In this document: positions 44,066 through 55,735 of the stretch, piece by piece
Position numbering within the stretch: the stretch's first letter is position 1
How the letters are laid out: every line of letters begins with the position of its first letter
From: Mixophyes australis
Taxonomy: Eukaryota > Chordata > Amphibia > Anura > Limnodynastidae
NCBI GenBank assembly: GCA_036250195.1
Contig: JAVHZZ010000003.1
Location: 346,855,875-346,919,874, forward strand
DNA: 64,000 bases
Direction of reading: 5' to 3'
The notes under the pieces: generated by a model
What the model saw: the letters and a program-made list of their open reading frames with translations, nothing else
What the model was told of the DNA's origin: nothing
Databases searched by the model: none
Program-made: the position numbers and the translations under genes

Positions 44066-46570
44066 ATGACAGAGCCCACCGGTAGCTTCGTCTATAGCCC
44101 GGAGAGCGGTGGAGATGAGTATGCCCCTGACACTTCGGTGGAGAGCTGTTCAGACACCAGGGATGATGTCCCGTTGCCCATCAGCGCAGCAGAGTGCAGG
44201 TACCCAGAGATGAGTTCTATGTACTCGACATTCTGGCAGCTGTGTTTTGAAAACAGAGAGGGTCAGAGAGACGATGCAGTGTCTTTCCAAACGCTATTCA
44301 GAAACAGTGATGGCTCCAGGGAATATAACAAAAAGCAGTACTGTCTGTACTGTGAGAAGCCCCTCATAAAATTTGCCCGGCACATGGAACATTTCACCAC
44401 AATGAGACTGAAGTAGCCAGTGCCCTGCAATTCCCCAAGCACTTGAAAGAAAGGTGCATGCAAATGGCACATCTTCACTATAGGGGCAACTTTGCACTTA
44501 ACACTGAGGCAATAAGGGCATGCCATGGTGTTCTGGTCCCGTTCCAGACAAAAAGATGGATGCCGAAGGCTTCATGCACTGTGTAGCCTTCCAGGGCTTG
44601 TTTGCAAGGAAATACCTGTGGCGACACCTGAAGAGATGTAAGCTAAACCGAAGGAGCAACAAGCTCACACCTGGCATGAACAGAGTCTAGTCACTGTGCA
44701 CCTTTGCTCAGCCTGTTTATTGGCTTTTGGAAGCTCTTGAATGGCATGACCCAGAATGTCTTACTCTCAGTCGAAAATGACCGATGCATCATACAGATGG
44801 GGCAACATCTCTTCAACCTGGTTGAATAAGATGTTGACAGGCATGAGTAAATCCATCAGAAGCTTAGAGAAATGGGCAGGCTACTGCTACAGGCTAGAAG
44901 AGCTCCCCCTTTGCAATTTTCTGCACGTAGTAGACGCTGTGAAGCTGGTAGCTGGCTAGGACGAGGAGACAGGTACATTTAAGACGCCCTCGCTGGCACT
45001 CGAGGTCCGGCATGGCCTGCAAAAGATAGCAAGCATTGTGGAGTGCCGAGCCATGATGGAGGGCTGCACTGCTGCAGTTGAAAACACACAAAATTTCAGA
45101 AAGCTATATGAGGCAAGATGGAACAAGTTGTTTACATTGAATGCCTTGAAAACTCTTGAGGAGTCCAAGTGAAACATACCTCAGCTCTTACCTTTCAATG
45201 AAGATGTGAAAAAGATGCACCTGTACCTCGATGAGAAGCAGCAAGCCTACCAAAGTGGTCTATCCACCGAGCCTACAGTTAACTACTGGGCACTACTTGC
45301 AGAAGTCATCCTGGCACAGGTGATCTTGTTCAATCAAAGAAGGGGAATTTTCTAAAATATTGCTGACTACCTTCTCCTCAAGAGATTCTTCGGATCTCCA
45401 CGAAGATGTGCCCCTAGCGGTTTCCAAGGTTGAGAGGAAGCTCTGCCGGCACTTCACTCGCATTGAAATCTAAGGAAAACAAGGGAGAAAAGTCCCCATC
45501 CTGCTGACACCAGCCATGCAAGCTGCAATAGAACTTCTCGCAGTAAAGCATAACACATGTGGAGCCAAAATATCTACATATTCACCAGACCAACTGCCTT
45601 GTCACACTTCAGAGGCTCCGATTGCATACAACTGTTTGCCCGAGAGTGTGGGGCCAAGCCCCCATACGCTGTCTTCCACAAAGCTTCGAAAGCACATTGC
45701 CACTCTTTTGAAGGTCCTCAACCTAAACGACACAGAACAGGATCAGTTGTCTAACTTCCTTGGGCACGACATCAGGGTGCACGGGGAGTATTACCACCTC
45801 CCAGAAAGTACCCTCCAACTCGCCAAGATCAGCAAACTGTTAATGACTCTCAAGAGTGGCAGACTGGACGAATTCAAAGGCAAGAATTTGGACGAGATGC
45901 ACATTGATCTGATGTATGTTTTTGACTTTTACCTCGGTCATTTACATTTCTGTTTCTTTTCAGAACCGGTCCAGCTACAGAGCGACATGTCGGATGATGA
46001 GCAATCCCCCGTGACAGAGGGACAAATGGCCAAGCGTTTGGTCGACACTTCCACGTCAGAAGAGAGGCGGTGGATGGACCGGGCAACATGGGCCAAGGGC
46101 CAAGCCATGGCTTCCACAGGTAGGTGTAGCACACAGATTTGCTAGGCAGAAGAAATTTGCCTTCTCTGTATTTTGCAGAGCCATAACGGACCACTCTACT
46201 TTCTTTCAGGTTTCAAAGAAGTGTGGAGGAAATCCTGGGACAGAGAGGAGGTCCAGGCTGGGGAGAAACACCTGGGGGAAAATGTATCATACCCCGGTTT
46301 TTTCAACTCGCGGGAGATCGGCGTCTTCACAGCTTAAACTTAAAGCGGCGCTGCCTTGTAAATGGAAACTTCCTTTTACAAGGCAGCGCCGCTTTAAATT
46401 TAAGCTGTGAAGACGCCGATCTCCCGCGAGTTGAAAAAACCGGGGTATGTTACATTTACCCCCTGATGAGGTTTATACAGACATGCCGGGTGCCCGGAAA
46501 GCGAGACTGTGTTGCTTGCCTCATGGCTGAACCATCCATACTTAAAGATCGGAACTGGTCGGAGGTGTAA
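44066..46570 (+). pseudogene. Crypton-type tyrosine recombinase gene, decayed, with introns
   Basis: Opens with ATG at 44066 and an acidic N terminus, then a CxxC zinc-finger-like block (QYCLYCEKPLIKFARHMEHF, about 44335-44395). After several stops and frameshifts the rest follows in order: LPFNEDVKKMH (about 45190), WALLAEVILAQVILFNQRRG (about 45290), and an intact frame 45516-45910 with the C-terminal recombinase motifs: LRKHIATL (Arg/Lys box) and FLGHDIRVHGEYY (H..R...H..YY, catalytic His, Arg and Tyr nucleophile). Two introns are visible: GTATGT at about 45914 to TTCTTTTCAG at 45961, and CAG|GTAGGT at about 46119 to TTTCTTTCAG at 46209. The last exon carries VPGKRDCVACL (about 46487) and is split by a MITE (46275-46461). 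The order matches Crypton-like tyrosine-recombinase proteins of fish and amphibians. Family from memory; inactive. Confidence 0.75.
46275..46461. mobile_element. Near-perfect hairpin MITE inside recombinase exon
   Basis: Outer ends GGGGAAAATGTATCAT / inverted TACATTTACCC; arms of about 70 bp (containing CCGGTTTTTTCAACTCGCGG) match their inverted copy with about one mismatch around a short loop. Flanked by CCTG on both sides (46271-46274, 46462-46465). Removing it restores the reading frame across the junction. Confidence 0.93.
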
Positions 46571-47934
46571 TTCTACATAAAGAACCACATAACAGCTTTA
46601 CAGAGGGATCAAACTTTTTGAAATGATGCGCAGTGGTTGAACAGGGCTGTAACCTCCATGGCTAAGTGTCGGTGTAAGCGGCATGCGGATGTCCTCAGAC
46701 AGCCAGGATACATGAAACTTTCCCTACCATTGTTATTATTTATTAATTTATTTTTGCAGGAATGTGGATGTCCTCAGACAGTCAAAATACATGACCCTTT
46801 CCCCATCTTGCCGTCAGTGTCAGTACTTTGTGCAAAGTCAAAGTGTAAATCTCATGTGGTAACTTTGGTGACAAACCGCTCCTACACATACCCCTATGAT
46901 TGTTCTGTCGACAGGGCATTAGGAAAAGGGTGTCCCTATACGCCATGTTCCAGACATGGGTCCTCATGATGCAATAACAAGTGTGTGCGGTCATCATCCA
47001 ACTTCTCCAATCGTGTTTGGACAAATTAGGCTTTGACCCAAGCACCAGGATCTGCCTGTATGTGAGAACCTTTAGAGTTACAGAGCAAGTTAATTACACT
47101 TTTTAAGACATTTGGGTATCAAGATGTATTTATATTTCATATTTTGCTCATTTATGACACTGTCCCTCCAAGATTACATACGTTACACATTGAACCCCAC
47201 GTAAACGAATGCAGCCTATACACTATACCTTAGTTCATTTTCCCAGACAAATAACATGTTTTCTTTCCATTCTGCACACAGCCGGAAATTGTTGGCACTA
47301 CATTAATAAACTCATTATTAAAAAAGAAAACCTCATTAATGTAATATAATGGGTCACACTCAAACAATTGAAAATACGGAAATTAGCAATTATGGTTCAA
47401 CAGCTCCAACTATTAGGTCACATATAAACATAATCTTCCTTTCATCTGTCATACTAAGGTAACTATTAATAGCATGAACTGAGTAATGGTAACACACATA
47501 CTGTACTTAAAGCTCTATAAAGCCAAAAAAAATATTCTGTGCCTCATAATTAAACTCTGAACTGGCTCGGATGCACGAAAAAAAGAATCATATTTCTTTC
47601 ATAATAAATATATCAAACAAAGAGAACGTTGATGCTCAAACAAAGCTTAGCATTTTTTAATTGATTAAAATCAGCTGTGAAGAATTTATATTTTATAAAA
47701 AAAAATTATTATTTATATGTGGGATAATGTCACTGGATTTCCAGGACCATCTAGAGGCATTAGGGTGCAGGATAGGTGCTTGTATATATGTCCCAGATCT
47801 CATTGGTGACGTCCAATATCCACACATAGAGAAACCGCCCCGCACAAGTGATAATAATATTAAAGAGATTAAAAATGTAAACCCCTTGAAAATAAAAATC
47901 CTATGTTTATTACTTTTGTTTATTGTGTTTCCTT
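46571..47934. other. Intergenic stretch without recognised feature
   Basis: 46620-47000 may be the 3' end of the Crypton element; GCGGATGTCCTCAGACAG and GTGGATGTCCTCAGACAG occur at 46685 and 46763, a short direct repeat. The remainder is AT-rich. Confidence 0.4.
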
Positions 47935-49135
47935 TCTGCAAACAACCTACTGGATCCTCTTCAGTCAGACTTTCGCTCTCAACAATCCACAGAGACTGTG
48001 CTGACCAAGGTTGTCAATGATCTGATCACAGCTAAAACTAATGGTGATTACTGTCTTCTAATTCTCCTGGATCTCTCTGCTGCATTCAATACTGTTGACC
48101 ACTCTCTCCTCACACACAAACGCTACAATCACTATGTCATCAAGGTACTGTCCTATCCTGGTTCTCATCCTACCTATCTAATCGCTCTTTCAGTGTTAAT
48201 TTCTCCGGAACAACCTGCACCCAGCTTCCTTTATCAGTTGGAGTACTGCAAGGCTGAGTCCTAGGTCCTATGCATTTCTCTATCTACACCACTTCTCTTG
48301 GAAAACTAATAAGCTCCTTTGGATTTCAGTATCGTCTCCATGTGGATGATACACAAATCTATCTATCCTCTCCTGACCTCTCACCATCTGTGTTGCCCCG
48401 CATTACTGTCTTTCTGCCATTTCATCTTAGATGTCCTCTCACCAACTCAAACTCAATCTTTCAAAGACAGGATTAATAATATCCCAACAATAGAAGCTTC
48501 CCACCTGTCATTCCTATTTCTGTTGACAACATGACCATAAATCCCACCCCAAACGCTCGCTGCCTAGGTGTAATCTTTGACTCGCAACTATCCTTTGTTC
48601 CCCACATCAACTCTATATTTACATCATGCTGCATACATCTAAAAAACATTCCCAGAATACACATAACTCACACAAGACACTGCAAAAAGTTTAATTCATG
48701 CACTCACCATCTCCCGCATCAACTATTGTAATTCTCTCCTTACTGGTCTTCCCAAAATCAGACTCAAGACCCTACAATCTATTTTGCACGCAGCGGCTAG
48801 ATTGATTTTCCTTGCAAACCGTTCTTCCGCTGCTGAGTCACTCTGTCAGTCTCTACATTGGTTGCCTGTTTTTCAACTAATCCAATATAAAATTCTTCTA
48901 CTAACATACATATATCTCCTCACTTGTCTCAAAATATCTCCCAACTCGACACCTCCGTTCTGCACAAGATCTATGTCTCTCTTCCACTCTCATCACATCC
49001 TCCCATTCCCGGTTACAGGACTTTTTGCGGGCTGCACCCACTTTGTGGAATTCTCTCCCTCGCACAAAAAGAGTTTCTTCTGGTCTTCAAACCTTCTAAT
49101 GTTCTCTGAAAACCCATTTTTTTTTTATATATCTA
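47935..49135 (+). mobile_element. L2-like LINE reverse transcriptase fragment
   Basis: Translation across frames gives [39 protein letters not shown], then [13 protein letters not shown] (YADD box altered), GVIFDSQLSFVPHI and AAARLIFLANRSS..LHWLPV in the order of L2-clade ORF2. Stops and frameshifts separate the parts. 5'-truncated; the endonuclease is missing. Plus strand. Confidence 0.88.
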
Positions 49136-49569
49136 ATAAATAGGTGAGTGAGGGTTGTGGGGAATCTTTTGTTGAGTTAAAGTTCAATTTGAAATAGTTT
49201 TTTTCTTTTACTCTTTTGGTATAATGGACAGGGGTTTTATGGGCCTGTCCAATACACTTAGACCACTGGGGTGGCAAAGTCCCAATCTTGATAATTACCC
49301 AAGGCGTCCACAGCCCAGGAAGGCCAGATAGAGCCCTTGGGCTTTTCAGAAGGGGATCGGGCAGAAACCTATGCTCCCTGGTGAAAGTAGAGTACTTTGC
49401 ACTTTGTAAAGGATGTTGAGTGGTCCATAAGAACCTCATGGTAGTGTTGGGCTCTAGTTAAACAGTGCAGCCTTAGAAGTATGGACCTTTACCTGATGCC
49501 ACTGTTACTTTTTTTAGATAAAACTTAAATTTTAGTGTAAACTTAAAATATCACAATTCCTAGTTATGT
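49136..49569. other. Intergenic stretch without recognised feature
   Basis: 49195-49440 is less AT-rich and looks repeat-like, but I do not recognise a family. Confidence 0.4.
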
Positions 49570-49866
49570 ATTTAACCTATTCTTACCAACTTTTTTCATT
49601 TTAGTCTTTCCCTCTGGGAGATCCCGAAGATCGAGTCATTGTGGTCCCGCTCCGCGATGCAATGACACGAAAGCGTCATTATGCCACAAGGGGGCGGCAC
49701 CAAAGGGATGCAATTCACCGCAAATTGCATCATGAAGACTCCCATCTTGCCTGCATCACTAGGAAGGGGGCAGGATACGGGAGAATGACCTGCTTTCCCG
49801 GGTGTCCGGGAGACCTACCCAGAATACAGGAGTCTCCTGGACATTACGAGAGATTGGGCAAGTATG
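49570..49866. mobile_element. CATACTTGCC-group DNA element, partial
   Basis: Right end ATTGGGCAAGTATG and CCGGGTGTCCGGGAGACCTA; interior GGATGCAATTCACCGCAAATTGC shared with 15018-15257. Confidence 0.75.
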
Positions 49867-50904
49867 ATTCAACCCCTTCCTTCTTTCCCTTTAAAAAGCA
49901 AACTACATTCCAAAGAGTAAATTGTTATGAAAACAAACTAAACAGATGGGCCATAATCTTTCATAGATATATGATTTCCATAGGCGTCCTTCCATCTTTA
50001 CTTTTCATCAGTTTTCACCTTCCGTTTTTAATATATTCATAACATATAATCAAAGCAGATTAGCAGATTAAACTAAATCAAGAAGAATATCCTTCCAAGA
50101 ATCATTCCCTCTTTTTTAGACCCTCCCAATTGCAACCACACTTATTACCCCAAAGTGAAAAATAGATTGAAAACCCAAATATAATGAAATAGTACCAAGT
50201 ATCACAACTAGTTTAGCTTACATCAATACTCACATGATGCTCCCCATCGTGGCTGGACATTATCAAATCATTGTCACATCATACAAAAGTGTCAGACTTT
50301 GTTTTACGACTATCAACTAGAACCCAACGCGCTTTACTAAGTACTGCCCTGTCTCAATCTATGGCTCAGTGGAATAAGTTGAGGGCAAATTGGGCACTGC
50401 AGTCTAGCACCCTTATTACTTTACCCAGCTTCCAGCCTTTACTTTCACCCTCTTCCTGTAGCTGGTGGATCAACAGAGGCCTATGTAGAATTAAAGATGT
50501 CATAAGCCCATTCAGCATCAATGTATTCAAATATTTCTGCCATTAAACATTTTCATTATCCCCAACAAAGCCATTTCCTGTGACTTTGAAGACCCTCCAT
50601 CCAGACATAAAGTCCAAGATGTCTTTTGAAAACCTGCAACATCCAAAATCTGATAGAAGCTGCAATCAATTCTATTGTTTATTAATTTGCTTTTGACATT
50701 TGCAAATAAGCTTCTATATGTTCTTTATTGGCGACAGGACTTAGGCAGCGATCTGAAACAGTAGACTTGGACCACAAAATATCAGGTAATAGCCAAAAAT
50801 GTATGAACAAGTTCAACTTACTAGAGGCAGAATATTAAATGTGGATGAGATGGCACTGCCAGCACCTGTATGGTGATTGTGCTGAAAATAAGCAGATTTT
50901 ATTG
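49867..50904. other. Intergenic stretch without recognised feature
   Basis: AT-rich; nothing assigned. Confidence 0.45.
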
Positions 50905-51175
50905 CGCCCATGGCCTTATCTGTGAGGAGTTTGTATGTTCTCCCTGTGTTTGCCTGGGTTTCCTCCAGGTGCTCCGGTTTCCTCCCACACTCCAAAAACA
51001 TACTGGTAGGTTAATTGGCTGCTATCAAATTGACCCTAGTCTTTCTCTGTCTCTGTGTGTATGTTAGGGAATTAAGACTGTAAGCTCCAATGAGGCAGGG
51101 ACTGATGTGAGTGAGTTCTCTGTACAGCGATGCGGAATCAGTGGCGCTATATAAATTAATGATGATGATGATGAT
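50905..51175 (+). mobile_element. V-type SINE, 5'-truncated
   Basis: Starts at CCCATGGCCTTATCTGTGAG, with the conserved centre and full tail ending TATATAAATTAATGATGATG. Confidence 0.95.
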
Positions 51176-52408
51176 CGATTCAATTATTCATCTTAAACTT
51201 CATCAAATGCCCTCAAGGAGCTTATTGTAGTCTCTCCACCCTAAAGCTAATTTATTTTCTATTCACAGCAGCTAAATTGGCTATACCAAATCATGGTGAA
51301 CACACAATGTTGATATACATTAAGAATAATCTTAACTGAATAATGAGCAATGAAAAAAAAAAAGTCCAGTTTTCTATTGTATAGTAAAATATATTCTGAA
51401 ATATTTGGTAACCTTGTCTGTCTTATGCTTCTACTGAACCATCTGCAACACTAATCATTTAGTGCTCTGTAGCCCAGACTTACGATATAGCTTCCCAAAT
51501 CCATCCTCCTATCCCTACTCATCCCACAACTTACCCAACCGGCTTATGGGAACCCTACAAACGTAACTCCTGTTCCTGAGCAATGAAACACATTACAGAT
51601 TGCTTTGATTTATCATTTTATCACTCTGCCAGATCAGATGTCCTTCACATAAGGAAAAAAATATTTTGAGTATATATTAGTGACTACGCTTGGTGGGAAA
51701 ATAAACCACATTGCACCTTGACACCTCAGACAAATTATTTACATATTAAAGGAGCGAGTTTCAATTTACTGCTCAGTGCAAAGCACTGAGGTTCCCAGGA
51801 GCTGATTTACCATCTGGTAATGTGACCCTGAAAGACCTTTTGTAAATACTGTTGGAGGTGCCAAGTTTTTGAGTGTGGGTCCAGTGCTCTCCAAAGTGTA
51901 TAGCTGTAATTGGAACACGGGCTGCTGGCCGCTGATTGCTTTGAAATGATTTGGTTTCATATTCTAATGGCGATGACACAAATAGATTAACATTGCGGCT
52001 CTCCTCAGAAATACGTTACATTGAGCGATTGTTGAAGTGTAATTTATGTCTGTGCCACCCTCAATGCATTATGGTCACAGGGACTGAGGGATGCTAAAAC
52101 CAATATGACTACATAATGCTATGTATTACTGCACTGTGTTATTAGAAAACAACTTAAAGAAACTACATTTTTAGCTTTGGGTGGAGTTCTCTTCCTGGTT
52201 ACGGCATTCTCCAGAATGCCTGGGGCACCGGAGCTCCCGTTTCAGCATTGCTCTGGCCTGCCACTACCCCTTGCCTATTTCAAACAGCAAATGTAAAATA
52301 CCAGTAGAGAGGTATCAACAATACCAATACCTGTCTGAAATAGGCCTGTCCTAATAGTACAGCGCAGTGTAGGCATCATGGCACACCATTTTAACATATG
52401 GAACCAAG
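51176..52408. other. Repeat-poor intergenic stretch
   Basis: Unique-looking. 51790-52090 (TAGCTGTAATTGGAACACGG onward) has a texture like a conserved noncoding element; not testable here. Confidence 0.4.
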
Positions 52409-52690
52409 GGCAAATGCAGGATTTGTAGAGGGGGGTTTCCACACCACGCCGACCAGTGGGCGTGACCAGCATGCAAGAGGGCGTGGCTATATTAGACAGT
52501 GCTTGGCTGCTCTCCAACTCTTTCTATCCCCATAATATACACGGGCAATGATATATGCACTACTGTTAGGTGCACGCAGCTCTCCCTTTTCAAGCAGAAT
52601 CGTGTGAAGCGGGGGCAGGGTCTGGCCACCTCAATTATACAGTGCCCAAGGCTTAGAGGGGGGTTTCCAGGCACTGGGAACCCATCAAAA
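52409..52690 (-). mobile_element. GGCAAA..CCCTG element copy
   Basis: Minus-orientation copy of the 7091-7395 element: GGGCAAATGCAGGATTTGTAG at left, GCACTACTGTTAGGTGCACG in the middle, GGGGGGTTTCCAGGCACTGG at right. Confidence 0.88.
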
Positions 52691-53346
52691 CTAATTTGTT
52701 TTTTTATGCAATCTTTCTTGACAAAACTTTTCAATAAGTTGTCAATGATTTCATTGAAAGCCTGGGCTGGTGCTCTCTAAAACCACAGTGCATCCCATAA
52801 AACGTTCAGAAACACAAAAAAGGTGTTCCAGGGTGCAGTTCTTCAGGCCCTCCTCAAGGGGGCCTGAAACTTAATACAAAGTGCAAGGCAAAGGTATAGA
52901 ACAGCAGGGTTTATTAAATGGCACAGCTTCCTTGTCACTCTCTACCCTGGAAACATCTGTGGTGCTGGCGACAACAAACAGGCAAAATTAATTTTTATGT
53001 TTTAGTGAAGTTCCTCTTTTAAGACATGCTCTGCAAAAAGTAGCATAAAGTATAATAGACAAAGGCATACATATCTTATATACCTTGTATGTGTTATTCA
53101 TCAGAGGGTCCCTGATGTTTGTAATCATCACATACTGCTTTGTATTGTACTCTATCAAATTAGAATTTGGACCCAATCAAATTCTCAGCAATCTGCAGTT
53201 TGCTTGCTTTTTAATTATCTTAATTTATTTTATTAGTAGTCACAACAAAATCTTAGAACTTAGAAATTATTTCCAGGACAGCTGATATTCATTTTTAGAC
53301 ACCTGTCCAAAAGAAGGGCTTGCATCACTGTTTAGAAAAACATATG
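52691..53346. other. Intergenic stretch without recognised feature
   Basis: AT-rich; nothing assigned. Confidence 0.45.
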
Positions 53347-53657
53347 GGGCCTGAGTCATTAAGGAAAGTAAGGCAAAAAAATGTTCTCTGGAACAAACCA
53401 TGTTACAATACAAGGGGTGCAAATTAGTTTATTATTTTGCACATAAGTTAAATACTGGCTGTTATTTCATCTAGCACACAAATACTTGATAGCTTTATTT
53501 TTACACTGAAATATAAAGTTGATCTAGGACATGCCCTACCCCCAAATATAAATCTGTCCCCACATTTTAAATTTACCTCCCCTCCAATGTAACATGGTTT
53601 TGACCAGGTACAAAGTTACTTCTTTTTATGCTTTGCTCTCCTTAATGATTCTGGCCC
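53347..53657 (+). mobile_element. MITE, GGGCCTGAGTCATTAAGG family
   Basis: Ends GGGCCTGAGTCATTAAGG / CCTTAATGATTCTGGCCC; interior collinear with 12810-13126. Confidence 0.92.
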
Positions 53658-53985
53658 TTGCTGTAGTAATTTTCTTACTGATTCAAACAAAGGTTCAACT
53701 ATTGCTGCAAGATGTATCTGAAACAATTTTGTTATATTTATTGCTATAGTAATCAATTTTCTTTTTATTTTAGAATGTTAGAAGTTACTGCACACCATTA
53801 AAACTTCATTCTATGGTGTAGCAAAGTCTAAATGAAGCATTTTTTTGTTCAAATGAAATAAATCGCAAAGTTCAATGACATTTAATTGCAAACAGCCTAA
53901 ACTATAAAAACATTTTATGATACAGCCCCTTTAAATTTAAACCTTGATAATGTCACTGGGTCTAACAAATAATCCGGAACTTGTG

Positions 53986-54285
53986 GGTGGCACAGTGGTT
54001 AGCATTGTTGTCTCACAGTACTGGGGCAATGTATTCTGGCCAGGACACTATCTGTGTGTAGTTTTATGTTCTCACTGTGGGTTTCCTCCCGGTGCTCCGG
54101 TTTCCTCCAGCACTCTAAAACAATACTGGTAGGTTAATTAGCTTATGACAAAATAATCCCTAATGTGAGGTAGAGAATATAGCGAATTTAGCTGGTAAAT
54201 TCCACTGGTGAAGGGACTGATGTGAAGAATTAAATATCTGTAAAACTCTGTATAATATGTAGGCACTATATAAATAAAGGCAAAC
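53986..54285 (+). mobile_element. Older V-type SINE copy
   Basis: Head GGCACAGTGGTTAGCATTGT, centre GTGGGTTTCCTCCCGGTGCT, tail GGCACTATATAAATAAAG; more diverged than the other copies. Confidence 0.9.
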
Positions 54286-54407
54286 AAAGAAATATAAATA
54301 AATAAACCTTATCCTTATATTAGTAGGTGTTGTGTGCAGAGAGATTTACCCTAGCCCTTCATTTTCAGCATACGTTTACATGGTCAACTATGTGCCAGCA
54401 TGTAGTC

Positions 54408-54591
54408 CAGTGTTTCTCAACTCCAGCCCTCAGGACCCACTAACAGTGCAGGATTGCCCGGTGACCAGTGATATAATTATACCACCTACTACACTGTGTC
54501 AGTCAGTAATGAATACACCTGTGCTCCAACAAGGAGATCTGGAAAACATGTACTGCTCGGGGGCCCTGAGGACTGGAGTTGAGAAACACTG
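54408..54591. mobile_element. 184-bp palindromic hAT-type MITE
   Basis: Ends CAGTGTTTCTCAACTCCAG / CTGGAGTTGAGAAACACTG, flanked by exact ATGTAGTC (54400-54407, 54592-54599). Interior palindromic. Confidence 0.96.
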
Positions 54592-54888
54592 ATGTAGTCA
54601 GTAAAAAGTCAACGAACGCCCACTTGAGTAACATTACTTATTTGGAAAATGTTCAATGGTGTAAAAAGCAGTCAGTAAAGAGAAAAAAATTAGATATGAA
54701 GATGTCATCCAAACACATTATAAATGTGGATTATACTTGAACTGGTGTTTTAATAAAACATTATATGGAGGTACCACGGCCGACCCTACCATTAGGTGAG
54801 CCTTAGCGGTTACCTTGTGTACCAATGGGTATGGGGCGCCTAAATCACTGACTGATTGACACAATGTTATTCATCTAGTCAGAGGCGG

Positions 54889-55029
54889 AACTAGCGAGCT
54901 GTGGGCCCCGGAACAGGGAAGAGGGGAGGAGGCAACCGGGGCCCACAGCTCGCTAGTTCCCCTTGTTGTGGGCCCCATTATCTCCTTGGGCCCCTCACCG
55001 GCTGCACCAATGGTAGTTTCATGCCCTCC
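54889..55029. mobile_element. MITE with GAGGCGGAACTAG ends
   Basis: AACTAGCGAGCTGTGGGCCC at left is inverted at about 54940-54958 (GGGCCCACAGCTCGCTAGTT). Right part TGGTAGTTTCATGCCC looks like the decayed right end. Confidence 0.7.
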
Positions 55030-55074
55030 ACACTTCTTACAAATTAGAAGACAGAAAGAATTGTGTTTCCAGAG

Positions 55075-55735
55075 TAATCTAATATAAAAATATAACTTTT
55101 ATTGGTATACTTTAAGAACAATTATAGCGAAATATTTAAAGGAAGAAGAATGATGAAGATCTAATGAGTGAAGTTTTATACTGTTAAAAAGGTATAAACA
55201 CTACCATACTGTCTCACTATCCTCATGCTTACTTAATATAACAACCAACTAATTCATTAGTTATTACAGTGGGATATCAGCATCTAAATTTGAGTTGTGT
55301 TGGATTCGTATCCAAATAAAAATATAATTTCAGGGGTTAAAACATACTTGCCTACTCTTCCGGAATTCCCGGAAGGCTCCCAAATTTCGGGGAGTACTCA
55401 CGGACTCCCGGAAGAGTAGGCAAAGGTCCTGCATTTGCCGAAATTCACGGCAGTGAATGGAGGGGATGGGGCTTAATCGTGTCATTAAGCTCACATGACT
55501 TCTCCCCCGGATCTCCCGGGGGATGTTAATCTATTAAATATTTGTTTGACACTGACAGCGAACCCAGCGCGTTTTGACGCGCGTTTCGATATAGGCTTTA
55601 ACCAGGCAGCCTTGTTAAAGTAATATTTCATCTGTCAAGCTTGCAGTCTGTTTCACCCATTTGCCGACAATTTCCATCTTTAAAAGAAGGGGAGGGTAGA
55701 GCTTCTCTATCTTGCATCACTCTGGGGTAGTAACC
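55075..55735 (-). mobile_element. Noncoding element with CGAAACGCGCGTC motif, copy 2
   Basis: On the minus strand, CCTGGTTAAAGCCTATATCG precedes and includes the start of CGAAACGCGCGTC (55588-55576), and the far end has ATATTTCGCTATAATTG then CAATAAAAGTTATATTT near 55080, matching the end of copy 1. A CATACTTGCC-group MITE (55346-55525) is nested in it. Confidence 0.6.
55346..55525. mobile_element. CATACTTGCCTACTC DNA element
   Basis: CATACTTGCCTACTCTTCCGG at left with an inverted CCGGAAGAGTAGGCAA at 55405-55423; GGATCTCCCGGGGGATG near the right limit. Confidence 0.75.
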
